The notes below the pieces were generated by a model. It made no database searches and was not told the DNA's origin. It worked only from the letters and a program-made list of their open reading frames with translations. A program made the translations under genes and the position numbers. 64,000 nt of DNA, taken from Chinchilla lanigera (lineage: Eukaryota > Chordata > Mammalia > Rodentia > Chinchillidae). Position 1 is the first letter of the stretch. Each line of letters starts with the position of its first letter. Positions 1 through 10,439 of this stretch are shown piece by piece. The stretch covers positions 6,405,070-6,469,069 of the forward strand of contig NW_004955465.1 of the NCBI RefSeq assembly GCF_000276665.1. The letters are read 5' to 3'.

Positions 1-2
1 TC

Positions 3-155
3 GCAGAGCCGATCGCCAGGGCCACTGGATTGGACAATTACCTAGTAAACGTCTCCTTCTGCTCACTCCTGCAAAAGACTGCCAACCGGGCTTTGAACAA
101 AAACACGAGTGAAGAGAGAATGCTTAGAATAGCGATGGAGTTTTCTGGGGACTTT
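3..155 (+). CDS. possible C-terminal coding end of an unidentified gene (partial at window edge)
   Basis: Frame 3 is open from the window edge for 50 codons and stops at TAG 153-155. The other two plus frames stop after 14 and 37 codons. The translation looks protein-like, with mixed charged and hydrophobic residues, no low-complexity runs, and the C-terminal residues MEFSGDF, but I do not recognise the family. About 1.3 kb without recognisable interspersed repeats follows, as would fit a terminal exon and its 3' UTR. No splice acceptor is visible because the exon would begin outside the window. A chance open frame of this length is not rare (roughly one in ten per frame), so this is a lead only. 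Confidence 0.28.
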
Positions 156-1451
156 TAGGTGTTTTTTTAAAATTCTGGTAATCCAGAAAATTGTGCCAAA
201 AATCCGATTTCTGACCCTTAACAACTGTTTTTACAGACAGTCACCACTCTCTGGGAAAGTCTTCACCAGAAATAACTTCTTTGGCATGAAGGTAAAAAGT
301 AAAAGAGACTTTTTTTCTTTTTGGCTGGATAGCATAAAAATACAAGTTGCACGATTTATTTATTTAGTTGCCATTCTGAGGAGGAAGCTCACAGCTTCAC
401 CCCACATCCAGCCCTGTCTTTCCATTCTTAAGGATAATTTTCTCAAGAAATTGGAAAGGTTTCAACTTCAAGGCTGTTTCCAGGATTTGTGAAAGACCCT
501 CGGGTTTGCTTGTGGGCCGCCACCACCACCACCTTCTCCCCAGACCAGGCCCCTTGGGGAGGCGAAATTCTAGGCTCCAGCCAGTGGCCCAGGCCTGCTT
601 GGGATGCAGCCGGTGCAGATGAGTAGCTAGTCAGCCACTCCCAGGTCTACACCGGTCTCCGAGAACTGGATTTAGAGACAGACCTGGTCAGACCATCCAT
701 AAACATCTCTTTAATTTGGGAAACTGTTAAACTACTCTTTAATAAACACCACTTGTACATTAAATAGTTCTCATTTTCCCAAACGATGCCAGTTATCTTA
801 CTTGACAATGTATTTCTGCAATGTTTGTGGATGGAAAAGAAACCAAAATACAAATAAGCAAATTGTATTTCTATATTCCAAAGGGAGCAGGAGAGTTTTC
901 TACATTTCCAGTATTTGCACGTGCCATGACTCCCGAACATTTTACACACAACCTTTGACAAAAAATCTCGCTCCTTTTCCTCTCGGTGAACCAGAGCTGA
1001 CCAGCTTAAACACAAGGAGTCAAAAATACAATGACAGAAAGTTTACCACTGTTAGCTCCTGCAGTAATTTTCATCATGGTCTTTACTTCCTCTTATTTTT
1101 AATAGAGGCTGATGTGATCACGTCATTGTTCAAATGACTATACAACACCAATGCAGAAACACACGACAGTGTTTCTTCCGAAACAGGGTCAGGCCGCAAG
1201 TCAGCCTCGGCACAAACAGCCTATCGATGTCCAGTGGTCGTTGAGGAAAAAGGTCATTTCAGGTTATTAGTACATAGTGTACAAAATCTGCTTCCCCTCT
1301 TTGCACCTCATTATAACTTATGATACAGAAGGGTCAATGACAGAGATGGTATAGCTACTGCCCTTAAAAATGTTGTAATAATACTTCAATTTAAACAATC
1401 AGGGTGTGTTCCCTTTTCCCAATAATGTGTTATAAAAAGGCCAGGAAGGCC
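156..1451. other. repeat-free unique stretch, candidate 3' UTR
   Basis: No SINE, LINE or LTR is recognisable here, unlike most of the window. If 3-155 is a coding end, this would be its 3' UTR. An AATAAA lies near 741 on the plus strand, and TTTATT (AATAAA on the minus strand) lies near 354-363, so a minus-strand 3' end is equally possible. A short CCACCACCACC run lies near 520. Confidence 0.3.
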
Positions 1452-1655
1452 GATCATAGTGGGGCATAACCATATTCCCAGCAACTCCTGAGGCTGAGGC
1501 AGGAAGACCACAAGTTGGAGGCCAGCCGGGCAATTCCACAAGACCCTGACTCAGAATGAAAAAATTAAAAGGCCTGGGGCTGCAACTGGTGACAGAGTGC
1601 TGGCCTCGTGTTCGAGAGCCCCTGGGATCAATCCCCTGTTCCACAAAGAAGAAAG
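1452..1655 (+). mobile_element. old B1-dID composite SINE
   Basis: A degenerate B1 half (GAGGCTGAGGCAGGAAGA at about 1488) is followed by an ID-like half starting GGCCTGGGGCTGCAACTGG near 1571, with the B-box-like segment GTTCGAGAGCCCC and an A-rich tail. The order B1 then ID defines B1-dID. Confidence 0.6.
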
Positions 1656-2189
1656 GGGGACATGGACTTGCACACAGAATTCTCCTTTAGAGCAACACAC
1701 ATATGTGACCCTTCCCAGGGATGAAGAAAGCCTGTCTCAGCCAAGACAGCTGGCACAGGGTCGTCGGAAACCGGGCTCTCAGCTCCGTACAGACCTACAC
1801 GGCACCCAGACTCACAGAGCTGTTCACTCTATTTACGAAACTGGGGAAGACCCAGCAGCCAGGAGGGCCTGGGCTCCGTCCCCAGCGCTGCAAAACCAAA
1901 GCCAAGCCAGTGGGGAGTGGTGAACCGCACAACCCACAGATACCACCCTGTGCCCCCCACGGCTGCTGACCTACCTCAGTACATGCTGCTGCCCAGGAAC
2001 ACGGTGGCTGCCAACCAGACACCAGGCCGGCTCTGGCTGGGAATGGTTTTCATTTATCTTTCTCTAAAGGTGATCCATAAAGATAAGAGGGTGAAATGAG
2101 TAGGTTGACACGCTAGGGAGATGGGACCCAGACACACACACACACACATTAGGTGTGTGGGCTGACTGCTCTCGAACACCACAGCTCTG
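1656..2189. other. unique sequence, no gene seen
   Basis: The sequence is moderately GC-rich, with a short (AC)n run near 2132-2147. Open frames of 60-108 codons overlap in several frames and show no recognisable product. Confidence 0.5.
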
Positions 2190-2310
2190 ATCTTTCTGCT
2201 ACAATTTACTTGGGCAGGAGCTCAACTTCTTCATGTGGAAAATGGAAATAGTAATACTCTGCCAACCCTCCAGATCACCGGAGAGTATATGATGAGATAA
2301 ATGTGGGGTT
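2190..2310 (+). repeat. MIR SINE fragment
   Basis: The central MIR core is recognisable: a cue like 'ctcaacttcttcatgtgg' followed by AAAATGGAAATAGTAATA and a GAT/GAGATAAATG segment. It is diverged, as expected for an ancient mammalian repeat. Confidence 0.5.
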
Positions 2311-2327
2311 TTAAAATTTCTTTTGTT

Positions 2328-2468
2328 TTTTGAGACAGGATCTGTCTTTGTCGTTCAAGCTGGCCTTGGACTCACGGTGTAGTCCAGACTAGCTTCAAAC
2401 TCATGGTGAGCCTCCTGCCTCAGCCTCCTGAGTCGCTAAGATTACAGGCGCGCGCCACCATGCCCAGT
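2328..2468 (-). mobile_element. B1 SINE
   Basis: Reads TTTTTTGAGACAGGATCTG on plus, then two copies of the GCTGGCCTTGGACTCA-type unit (rodent internal duplication), CCTCCTGCCTCAGCCTCC and ATTACAGGCGCGCGCCACCA, the reverse of B1. Confidence 0.85.
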
Positions 2469-3234
2469 GGTGGAACCACGTTCATCAAACCAAAAGCCCT
2501 GGACTGGATGTGAAATTAGTAAACCTCCTTCTTGAAGATGTTTCATATTCACTCCTTTAAAAAGCCCTATTAAGAACCCACCTACATGCCACAACAACAA
2601 GCACAAGGCTGTGTGTCACAGCAGGGTGAGGAAAGTACAGCCCTTGCCCTGCAAGATAGCAAAGTCTGCATTAGGAAAGCAGTCACAGCACAACACCAGC
2701 TGTATTACAATAAACACAACGTGTATTTACAGAATTGTGGCAGCACAGCAAAGGGCTTTAAAAAGTTCTGAATCCAAAGTCTGCCAAGTCCTCACGTGCT
2801 GACCCGACAGACGCAGTTATTTTTTCCCTGCCACTTATAGATACCTCCCCTCTACTGATAGAGCAAATCCGTGACAGACAACCTTCCTCCCACTGACCTT
2901 GGCAGTGACCTTGCAGTCAGCCAAGGGCCATCAGTCCTATCCTGAGTGGAGTTTTAAAACTAAACAGAATCCCTGGATTGCAGTCCAACTGACAGGAATC
3001 ATTTATTGACTTGCTCAAATTTCACGGGAACTCGGACATAGCTCTTTGTTGCTAAGTGATATTCCAGAAAGATTTAGCACCTGTGAGTTAAACTAGCTGG
3101 TCTGACTGCCAGAGGAGTATTATTTTAATAAATCAATGCTACACACGGAAGCTAGCATTGAAAATAATAATAATGTGACGTGAAGGAAATACCTGTTTAA
3201 ATAGCAGGCCAATTTTTAGTACTAAATGGTAGAA
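2469..3234. other. unique sequence, no gene seen
   Basis: No repeat or coding signal that I can support. The sequence is AT-rich towards the right, with an (AAT)n-like patch near 3160-3175. Confidence 0.5.
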
Positions 3235-3290
3235 TATTGGCTGAGCACAAGTCATCCCCAGCACCAGAAAAATAAATTAATAGTAATTAA
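3235..3290 (+). mobile_element. ID-like 3' fragment
   Basis: GCTGAGCACAAGTCATCC followed by CCAGCACCAGAAAAATAAAT resembles the end of an old ID or B1-dID element with its A-rich tail. It lies directly upstream of a full B1-dID. Confidence 0.35.
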
Positions 3291-3294
3291 GACT

Positions 3295-3476
3295 ATTCCA
3301 GACGTGGTGGCACCTGCCTATAATCCCAGCACTCTGGGAGGCTGAGGCAGGAGATTGAAAATTTGAGACCATCCTGGGCAAGTTAGGGACATAGTGAGAT
3401 CCTTTTCCAAAATATAAAAAGGTTGGGGATATAACTACAAGGCCCTGGCTTCAATCTCCTCTACCCTCAAAAAAAG
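3295..3476 (+). mobile_element. B1-dID composite SINE
   Basis: The B1 half (CCAGACGTGGTGGCACCTGC, AATCCCAGCACTCTGGGAGG, GGGCAAGTTAGGGACATAG) is followed at about 3421 by an ID half (GGTTGGGGATATAACTACAAG, CCCTGGCTTCAATCTCC) and an A-rich tail. Confidence 0.85.
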
Positions 3477-4551
3477 ACTATATAGCTATACATATAGTAT
3501 TAGATGAACAAACTAAAATCTTCTAGAAAGCACAAAATCTAGGATCTCAGCATTACAAAGCTAGCATCAATCTTTCTTAGTGTTGTGGAAAGTATTTGAA
3601 GCTTTCATGGGAGACAGCACTTCGATAAAGCGTACAAAGTCCAGTTCAGAGATAAGAAAATGTTTATAAAATGTAAACATCAGCCCCAAACTATCTTCCT
3701 GCTTTTTTGTCTCTGTTTTTGTGTTGCCGGGGGTAGAATGTGACTGCTGCCACTGACCTACATCCACAGCTCCTAACAGTTCTAACTAAAACCGTTTTCC
3801 TGTTTGTAGTATCTCTTATTTTTGCCAAGGGAGGGAGGTTTACTTTGCAAAGATTAGGTAGTGAGAGGAACCTCTCAAGGGCATTCACCGTCCCCGCAGT
3901 GACGGGATTTGTCTTTCATACTGCGCTTGCTTGGGTTTGGCATGGGCAGTATCCCGTATATTGTGCCAACTTTGTGTTTTAAGAGTGCTAGATGTTTCTT
4001 GACTGCCTTCCATTGAATAGCATGGCTGTTGCAGATTCCCCCATACCTTCCGGTCTGAATCTCTTTTTCACTAAGAGCTCAAATTTGCAAGATGGGTGGC
4101 TGAAAGTCAAGGGTGTCAAAGATGGCAGGCACAGCTATGGACCTCACAGGCCACCTACACCCTTGGCCAAGTGACTTCTAAGTCGTCAAGCTAAACAGTG
4201 ACCCACACTTTAGTGGGCAAGCCACTCGGACAATGGGTATACACACAGAGACCAAAGAAGTTAACCTTCTAAATACACTCTCAAAGTGATTTTGTGAACT
4301 CATCATGATCATAAGGAAGTGTGAGTCTGAGTAACATGCTGGAATTGGAGCAATGACTTAAACTTTTATTTTTTACTTAAACTTCTATAAAGTGAAAATC
4401 CAAATTATTGCTGGCAATCTTAGTTATCAACAAACACTTTATGAATGTGTTCTAATAGCCACATGAGGAAACATGAAGCTACATGAAGAAACAGCCTTTA
4501 CTGAAGAAATTCAAAGCTTATTGTCCCTAGAGAACTTCAGATATAAGCCAG
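3477..4551. other. unique sequence, no gene seen
   Basis: Contains overlapping 60-80 codon open frames (for example 3740-3982 plus), none recognisable. No repeats that I can name. Confidence 0.5.
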
Positions 4552-4692
4552 GCATGATGGCACACACCTGTATTACAAGCACCTGGGAAGCTGAGGCAGG
4601 AGGATCGATGGATGCAAGTTCAAGAACAGCGTAGGCTACACAGTGAGTTCAAGGTCATTCTGAACTACGTAGTAAAACCCTACCTCAAACAA
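4552..4692 (+). mobile_element. B1 SINE
   Basis: GCCAGGCATGATGGCACACA, CTGAGGCAGGAGGATCGATG, then paired units GTAGGCTACACAGTGAGTTC and CTGAACTACGTAGTAAAACC, ending in CTCAAACAAACAAAA. Confidence 0.85.
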
Positions 4693-4740
4693 ACAAAATG
4701 AATTTCAAATATGAAAGCTTCCTTAAAGAACTTTTATGCC

Positions 4741-4937
4741 TTGTGCATGCTTGTAATCCCAGCACTCTGAGAGGCTGAGCCAGGAGGATTGCAAGTCCAA
4801 GTCTGAGCCCAGACTGGGCAATTTAGTGACTTAGCAAGACCTCGTTTCAAAATTTACAAAGGGCTAGGGATGTAGCTCAGTGCAAAGGCTCTGGGTTCAA
4901 TCCCTAGTACCATCAAAAAATGAAAAAAAAAAAAAAA
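4741..4937 (+). mobile_element. B1-dID composite SINE
   Basis: The B1 half (GTAATCCCAGCACTCTGAGA, ACTGGGCAATTTAGTGACTT) is followed by an ID half (GGGCTAGGGATGTAGCTCAG, TCTGGGTTCAATCCCTAG) and an A-tail. Confidence 0.88.
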
Positions 4938-5033
4938 TTTTTTTTTTTTTGGGGGGGGAGGTACTGGGAATCAAATTCAGGACCTTGTGCTTGCCAGGCA
5001 GGTGCTTATACCTCTGAGCTATATTCCCGGCCC
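4938..5033 (-). mobile_element. ID SINE
   Basis: A T-run, then GGTACTGGGAATCAAATTCA, CTTGCCAGGCAGGTGC and GAGCTATATTCCCGGCCC. AAAAAATGAAAAA flanks both sides (about 4915 and 5035), a target-site duplication inside the A-tail of the preceding B1-dID. Confidence 0.85.
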
Positions 5034-5064
5034 TAAAAAATGAAAAATTTAAAAAGAACTTTTG

Positions 5065-5186
5065 CCAGGTGTGGTGGTTGGAAGGCCAAGGCAGGAGGAT
5101 CGCTGAGACTTCGAGGCTAGCCTGGGCTACATAGTAAGCTCAAAGCCAGCCTGAACTACAGAGTAAGACCTTGACTGAAAAAAATG
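5065..5186 (+). mobile_element. B1 SINE
   Basis: GCCAGGTGTGGTGGTTGG, then duplicated units GCCTGGGCTACATAGTAAGC and GCCTGAACTACAGAGTAAGA. The usual 'cctgtaatcccagcac' block is deleted. Confidence 0.8.
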
Positions 5187-5552
5187 TTTCCATCATTTAA
5201 AAAAAGTAAAACTAGAGATGCATACACTAAAGAACCTAAATTCAAAGTAGAAACTAATAAAAACAAGAAACAAACAAAAAAATAGAAACTAAGCTGTAAA
5301 TGATTTGACACTAACTTCAGACAGAATGGAAGACAAGTGAAAATCCAAGTCAAAGTCCTAGACATCCATAGACAGTAACAAATCCCTACAACCACTGTGA
5401 TGCATTTACACACAGACATCATTTCCCGTGCAGCAAGAAGACCTGTGGACACAAGGAAGATGAAACAATAAGAAAAATGCCCAGATCCTCAGCCCCAATG
5501 ATCTTGACATCTAAAGGAGACAAAATATGAAACAATCGGCTATTGTGGTTTG
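5187..5552. other. unique A-rich sequence
   Basis: No gene or classified repeat. A 98-codon minus-strand open frame here has no recognisable features. Confidence 0.5.
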
Positions 5553-5668
5553 GTTAGTTTGCTGAGACAAACTCTTACTATGCTGCCCAGGCTGGCCTCC
5601 AACTCGCAGTGATCCTCCTGCCTCTGCCTTCTGAGTGCTGGGATTACAGGTGTGTGTCACCACGCCCT
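5553..5668 (-). mobile_element. B1 SINE
   Basis: TGCTGAGACAAACTCTTACT, CAGGCTGGCCTCCAACTCGC, then CTGCCTTCTGAGTGCTGGGA and TTACAGGTGTGTGTCACCAC read on plus. Confidence 0.8.
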
Positions 5669-6270
5669 CTGACTATTGTGTTATGAATAAAACACAGAAA
5701 GTGAGTTTCTCAGTAGAGCAACAGCTGGGGGGAGAAACTGCTTTAGTTTCAATTGATTCTTCTTGGGTCCCACGTGGCTTCATGGTCAGATACTTGGTGA
5801 GATCTCAGATCCCAAGGGAGAAGCCCTGTGCCCACCCAGAAAGGGCTTGCAACGATACCCCCCAGGTCCCAGCCCGTGACTGCCAAGAGCTCCCTTAGCG
5901 GATCAACCAAAAGGCTTCCTCCAAGGATCATACCAAAGCCGAGGGCTTTTTGCTTCCCAACTATAAACGTCTGTGTGTTTGCGCTAAAATACACAGAAAG
6001 GAGAGAAACTAAGAAACATTCACCTATAATAAAACCAACCAGACAAGCAACCATGCTAAGCATTTTTGATAGATTTTTTTTCCCTCCTGAATTTTTTTTA
6101 ACCTAACCAGTGTCAGAGTATTTGTACAATTTTATACTCAGTTTCTTAATTTGGCATTATACCATGAGCAGTTCCCAACCTCGTTTAAAACACCGTTAGC
6201 CTGGCTTTAAAAGCAGGACAGCATTTTCTGGGGACATCTGAGTTGTGCGTTTGCTTTGTTTGAGGCTCTT
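5669..6270. other. unique sequence, no gene seen
   Basis: Two overlapping open frames (5749-6063 minus, 5828-6106 plus) have no recognisable product. The last 15 bases are the target duplication of the following ID element. Confidence 0.5.
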
Positions 6271-6368
6271 TTTTTTTTTTTTGGTTTTTCTCCGGTACCG
6301 GGAACTGAACTCATGACCTTGCACTTGCCAGGCAGTCGCTTTTTGCCGCTGAGCTAAATCCCCAGCCC
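6271..6368 (-). mobile_element. ID SINE, young CCGGTACCGG subfamily
   Basis: A T-run, TCCGGTACCGGGAACTGAAC, GCCAGGCAGTCGC, GAGCTAAATCCCCAGCCC. Flanking TTGTTTGAGGCTCTT (6256-6270) and TTGTCTGAGGCTCTT (from 6370) form a near-perfect target duplication. Confidence 0.93.
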
Positions 6369-6384
6369 CTTGTCTGAGGCTCTT

Positions 6385-7340
6385 TGAAAGCGGCAGAGTG
6401 CACATCATAGAGCTTTCAGGAGCGATCCACCTTTGTGCTGGAGTTCTTCCCACCAAGGGCCAATCGCATTCTCTTCGGGTGGGAGACCCGGAGGACTGCC
6501 GCGCAATCGCAATAGCTTAGTGAGAAGCACCCACCAAACGGCTCGGAAAACAACCTTGCCCTAAGGAACGCAGGCGGTCCTTGCAGTCCTGCCCCAGCCT
6601 TTGGCCCAGGGTTGCAGATGCGGGAGTCAGGTGATTGATTCTTCCTGAAACCTTCAACAACCCAACGACGGTTTCTACTTAGAAAGCTCTACGAAAAGTG
6701 GCCTACTTGTCTCCCTTAACCAGCGCCTCACAATTTAAGTGAATTGGTTGCAAATCCCTAAAGGAGAATGGCGGCTTCTCTTCAGCAAGAGGTGGAGTCA
6801 AGAAATAGTTGTGCAAATGAAGAGGCCAGTTCCGGGGTCTCTTGCTTCTCTAAGTCGAGGCCGAAGACAGCAGGGCTCACTGCATTCAATGTCTGCGTAG
6901 TTTACTCACTGGCAGAGTTTTACTCTGAACCGTTTAAAGCGCGATGCCAAGGGACAGAGATGTTTCAAATGTAGGAAAAGGTCATAGCGCAGTTCTGCAG
7001 CAGTTTCAACAAACCCGGGAAGTAGTTTTGTCTTGCAGAGGTGGGTGTGGAGAGGTACACGTCATTCTCGGCTTTCTCGCCCAACCTGCCTAGCAGCTCC
7101 GAGACTGCGCATCCGTTTGGCTCCTGGTAGAATCGCACAAAGCATCTCCCGTCCTTTCCCAGCAGGGCGCTCAGGGGAAGCATCATCTCTCATCTCCAAA
7201 CCTTGCGGTGCTTTATTAAATAAGGAGACAATAATAGCATGCTTTAAGGTAGGAATTACTGTTCTCTTAAAAACAAAGTCAGTACTCCCATTCCATGTAC
7301 TGAGACTGGTACCACTGAGAAAATATGTAATATACAAAAA
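6385..7340. other. unique sequence, mildly CpG-containing
   Basis: No repeat is recognised. Around 6480-6560 and 7060-7150 CpG is more frequent than in the neighbouring AT-rich DNA. Overlapping open frames of 120-140 codons at 7033-7455 share the same stretch in opposite strands and look like chance. Confidence 0.45.
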
Positions 7341-7493
7341 AAAAAAAAATTTTAAACTTCCTTTTTCAGAAGAAGCAAGATATGTCCTGTTCAGGTACAA
7401 TTTCCCTAGGATGAACATTATCATTATGTCTATCGAAAATGTACCAATAAAATAAAAATATGCAAAAAAATTTTTTTTTAAACTTCCTTTTTC
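7341..7493 (+). repeat. short insertion flanked by a ~33 bp direct repeat
   Basis: TTTTAAACTTCCTTTTTCA occurs at about 7350-7368 and again at about 7474-7492, each preceded by ATATRCAAAAAAA. Between them lies about 90 bp ending CCAATAAAATAAAA. This may be a short polyadenylated retroposed fragment with a long target duplication, or a tandem duplication. Confidence 0.5.
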
Positions 7494-8000
7494 ACTACTG
7501 AGGATCTTGGCTTTATAAGAGGGACTTAACCTTAATACGAATAGTTCTTGATTTCAGAGATTGTATTACAAATAAATGTTAAGAAAGTGAATGTTTATAG
7601 GGACACTCTTATGAAAAGAAGACAGAATGTAAAGGTTTTTAGAAGGTGGTATTTTAAGCCATGTACTGTACACTTAGATTTTTTTATATTAAAAAATATG
7701 TCAGAAGAGATTTATAAAGTGGCATAGAAATTTTTAAGGCACAGAAATTATCATTGCAAGATGGTTATACAGAAGAATTATTTGTTAGAGTATACATTTC
7801 TAGTAATCGATCTTTAAAATAAAGATATGCAAATCTGCAAGAAAAAAAAAGGTTGTTTTCATACCTAGTTTTTAAAATATAGGTGAGATTCCTAACACTT
7901 AAGTCAATCAATCTGGTATTTATTACCATGAGGAAAATAATTAGAATTACAACTATTTGTCTAACATATGACAGGCCATTTGGGGGGAGGTTTTAAAAGA
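7494..8000. other. AT-rich unique sequence
   Basis: No gene or classified repeat recognised. Long A/T runs and many in-frame stops. Confidence 0.5.
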
Positions 8001-8261
8001 TTACTGTGGCAAAATATACATACCATAAAATGCACTTTCAGTCATTTTCAAGAGTTCAGTTCAGTGACAGTAAGCAGATTCACACAGCTATGCACCATCC
8101 ACCCCCTCAACTCTGCCCCCATTAAACACAGGCTCCCCATCTCCCCTCCCACACCCCCACCGGCTCTCTGCTTCTGTCGATTGGCGATGCTAGGACCTCC
8201 TGTAAAGGGGGTTGTACAGTTTTTGTCCTTTGGTGACCAGCTTACTTCACATCCTGTGGGT

Positions 8262-8370
8262 TTTTTGTTTGTTTTTGTTTTTTGTTTTTTTTTTTCCGGT
8301 ACCGGGAATCGAACTCACGACCTTGCGCTTGTCAGGCAGGCGCTGTGCAGCTGAGCTAAATCCCCAGCCC
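8262..8370 (-). mobile_element. ID SINE inside L1M, young subfamily
   Basis: A T-rich tail, TTCCGGTACCGGGAATCGAA, TTGTCAGGCAGGCGC, GAGCTAAATCCCCAGCCC. CACATCCTGTGGGTTT before and CACCTCCTGCGGGTTT after are the target duplication. Confidence 0.92.
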
Positions 8371-8446
8371 ACCTCCTGCGGGTTTGTCCAAGCTGCAGCA
8401 CAGGTCAGAATTCAGCTTCCTCCGGCAAGCAGAATGCTTTTCCATT

Positions 8447-8448
<2 letters not shown>

Positions 8449-8496
<48 letters not shown>

Positions 8497-8510
8497 ACAC
8501 TCACACACCG
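8449..8510 (+). repeat. (CA)n microsatellite
   Basis: About 60 bp of CA dinucleotides with a few T interruptions. It generates histidine/threonine-rich spurious open frames. Confidence 0.95.
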
Positions 8511-8590
8511 CATTTTGTTTATCTGCTCAGCCGCTGATAGAGATAGGAGATGAGGGCTGCGGCACACCAGACAACTAACAGGGTGGAATG

Positions 8591-9110
8591 TGTCAAAGGT
8601 CACAAAAACCCAGAGGACATGCGCACAACACAGGCCCCTAAGTGACTCCCGGCTGCGGAGCCCTGCGCATAGCACCAGTCAGAAAGTACCGCTCTGAAGC
8701 CCTCGTTTGAATCTGGCGCTGCGTGCAGGACCAGTCAGAAAACGGCTCTTTTCAGTCCTACGCTTACATCTGGCAGGAAGCCGAACGGTCAGTCCACAGG
8801 GCAGTTTCCACCTGGCGCCAGGTCAAGGGAGTTTCTGATAGGACAATGTCCCGGGGGTTATATGTATGGGGGGATCCGGGGTTTTCCGATACGAAAGACC
8901 CCTTTCCCTTATCCTTGAAGAGAGCTGAGAGCCTTTCCCTGGCTCGCTCTCACCGTTGCGAGCTCTTTCCTTTAATCCACGTGCATCTTCGCTGCCTTTT
9001 CTGGCCCCGTTCTTGGTTCTGGACCCCAAGCCCCTGGGAGGACTCCCCACGGGACCCTCGGTCCCTAACGCCTCTGCTGCGGGCCACGGTAGATAACGCT
9101 GCCAGGTGTG
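8591..9110 (+). mobile_element. probable solo ERV LTR with duplicated U3 segment
   Basis: This has LTR organisation. ACCAGTCAGAAA repeats at 8674 and 8730, each followed about 37 bp later by ATCTGGC, which gives a 56-57 bp enhancer-like tandem duplication. A TATA-like TTATATGTATGG lies near 8858, then CCTTTCCCTTATCC, a CTCGCTCTCACCGTTGCGAG segment and a degenerate polyadenylation hexamer (AATCCA) near 8974, then a C/T-rich U5-like end. The family is not identified and both ends are approximate. No internal retroviral genes are visible. Confidence 0.55.
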
Positions 9111-9732
9111 TTTACGCAGTAAGTTTACCATAGGCTTTGCATTTCCAGCCTGCCCCTCCCCCAGAGCTGTACTGCCCTTTCTCTCCCCTGTAGTGCAGTT
9201 GTCTTTTATTGTCATTTATTTGCCCGCAGACTCTTTTCTGCTTGAGTAATTATCTTCTCAATACCAACATTCACGTCAGTTATTTGATTAAGTTCATTGC
9301 TCCAAGAAGTCGTTCCTGGGATCCTCTGGCTGGCTCCAGTGTGAGCGGAACTCTCCCTCTCCAGGGGAGATTCTCAGCTTTTGTGGGACCTCCCTTCCCT
9401 TTCACCCCCTTTGCTGGCCGCATGCAGGCGGGCCGGGCCCTCTGTTTTCCGGGTTCAGTGGATTTCCTTTTCTTGCTTTAGTCCCTGTCTTCGTGGCACA
9501 CATCATTTACCAACTGCGCTGAGAAAGCACACGTGGAGGTCAACCTTTCAGAATTTGCATGTATGAAAGTCTTCTTTTCCATTGCACATTTTAACCGGTC
9601 ATTTAGCCAGATATGGATTCCCGCTAGGAAATAGTGTTCCTCAGACTGCTAGAAGCACGGCTCCCTTAGCTTTCTGCGGAGTTGCTGTTGAGAGGCCCAA
9701 AACCATTCTTTGTATATTTCTCAAAGCCTCAG
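9111..9732. other. unique sequence
   Basis: No coding or repeat assignment that I can support. Internal ERV sequence was looked for next to the LTR and not recognised. Confidence 0.45.
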
Positions 9733-9751
9733 TCTGTCTCTCTCTCCTCTG

Positions 9752-9784
<33 letters not shown>

Positions 9785-9817
9785 TTTCCTCTCTCTCTCT
9801 CCCTCCCACCCTCTCTT
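9733..9817 (+). repeat. CT-rich simple repeat
   Basis: (TCTG/TCTC)n with C/T runs, directly abutting the tail side of an old ID. Confidence 0.9.
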
Positions 9818-9892
9818 TCTGCTGGAGATTGAACCCAGGGCCTCACAGTGCTAAACAAGCACTGTACCACTGAGCTATATTCACAGCCCCCT
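9818..9892 (-). mobile_element. ID SINE, older GGGCC-type subfamily
   Basis: GCTGGAGATTGAACCCAGGG, CCTCACAGTGCTAAACAAGC, ACTGAGCTATATTCACAGCC. This is the classical rodent ID form, not the CCGGTACCGG form. Confidence 0.8.
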
Positions 9893-10038
9893 TATTTTTA
9901 GAACATAAATTTGAAGGATGCAATGCGTGTCCTAGCTGCATCCCCAGTGCACGAGAAGTACAGACTGTTATTGTTCTCAGAGCTGCTGCGGCCAAAGTGA
10001 AGACTCAAAAGATAACGATGCCTGTTCACCGTCACACC
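9893..10038. other. short unique spacer
   Basis: Nothing recognised. Confidence 0.5.
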
Positions 10039-10124
10039 AGGTCTCGATAAGTACTCCAGGCCAGCCTTGAACTCACGATCCCCCTGCCTCAGCCTCCCAA
10101 GTGCTAGAATTATAGGCAAGGCAT
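10039..10124 (-). mobile_element. truncated B1 SINE
   Basis: AGGCCAGCCTTGAACTCACG, CCTGCCTCAGCCTCCCAAGT, GCTAGAATTATAGGCA. The T-rich end is missing. Confidence 0.75.
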
Positions 10125-10439
10125 TTCTTTCTTGCTAGAAAAGGATAAATAACCACCCCCCACTCCCTACCCCCACTCAGCTGAAAGGGCAGAGTTATGC
10201 TTGTTTCCCTGGGCTCTCAAACCTTCCAAGGATGGTTTCAATCACAAAGTTAAAGTCACCTATCAGGTTGTCTCTGGGTCAAACATAATGCAGCCTTTCC
10301 ATAATCATAATCCTGGGATCATCATGGTGATAAACATCTCTGCCTGAAACCAGGCACTTCCTTTCAGTAATAAGTCAACTGTTGCTGAAGATTGACTTGA
10401 TCCAGACACTAGAATTGCTAATCACTCTGCCTTTTGTCT
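10125..10439. other. unique sequence
   Basis: No gene or repeat recognised. Confidence 0.5.

Larger units (their letters stand above)
8001..8520 (-). mobile_element. L1M fragment, interrupted by an ID and ending at a (CA)n
   Basis: On plus, ATACATACCATAAAATGCAC, CAGTTCAGTGACAGTAAGCA, CCCATTAAACACAGGCTCCC and TTTGTCCTTTGGTGACCAGC follow the order of the antisense L1M 3' region. An ID splits it at 8262-8370. Confidence 0.65.

Noticed and set aside
8384..8675. Histidine/threonine- and cysteine/valine-rich open frames
   Set aside because: They come from the (CA)n microsatellite.
9111..9732. Internal ERV genes next to the 8.6 kb LTR
   Set aside because: No gag, pol or env-like reading frame or motif is visible on either strand. 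The LTR is best treated as solo.
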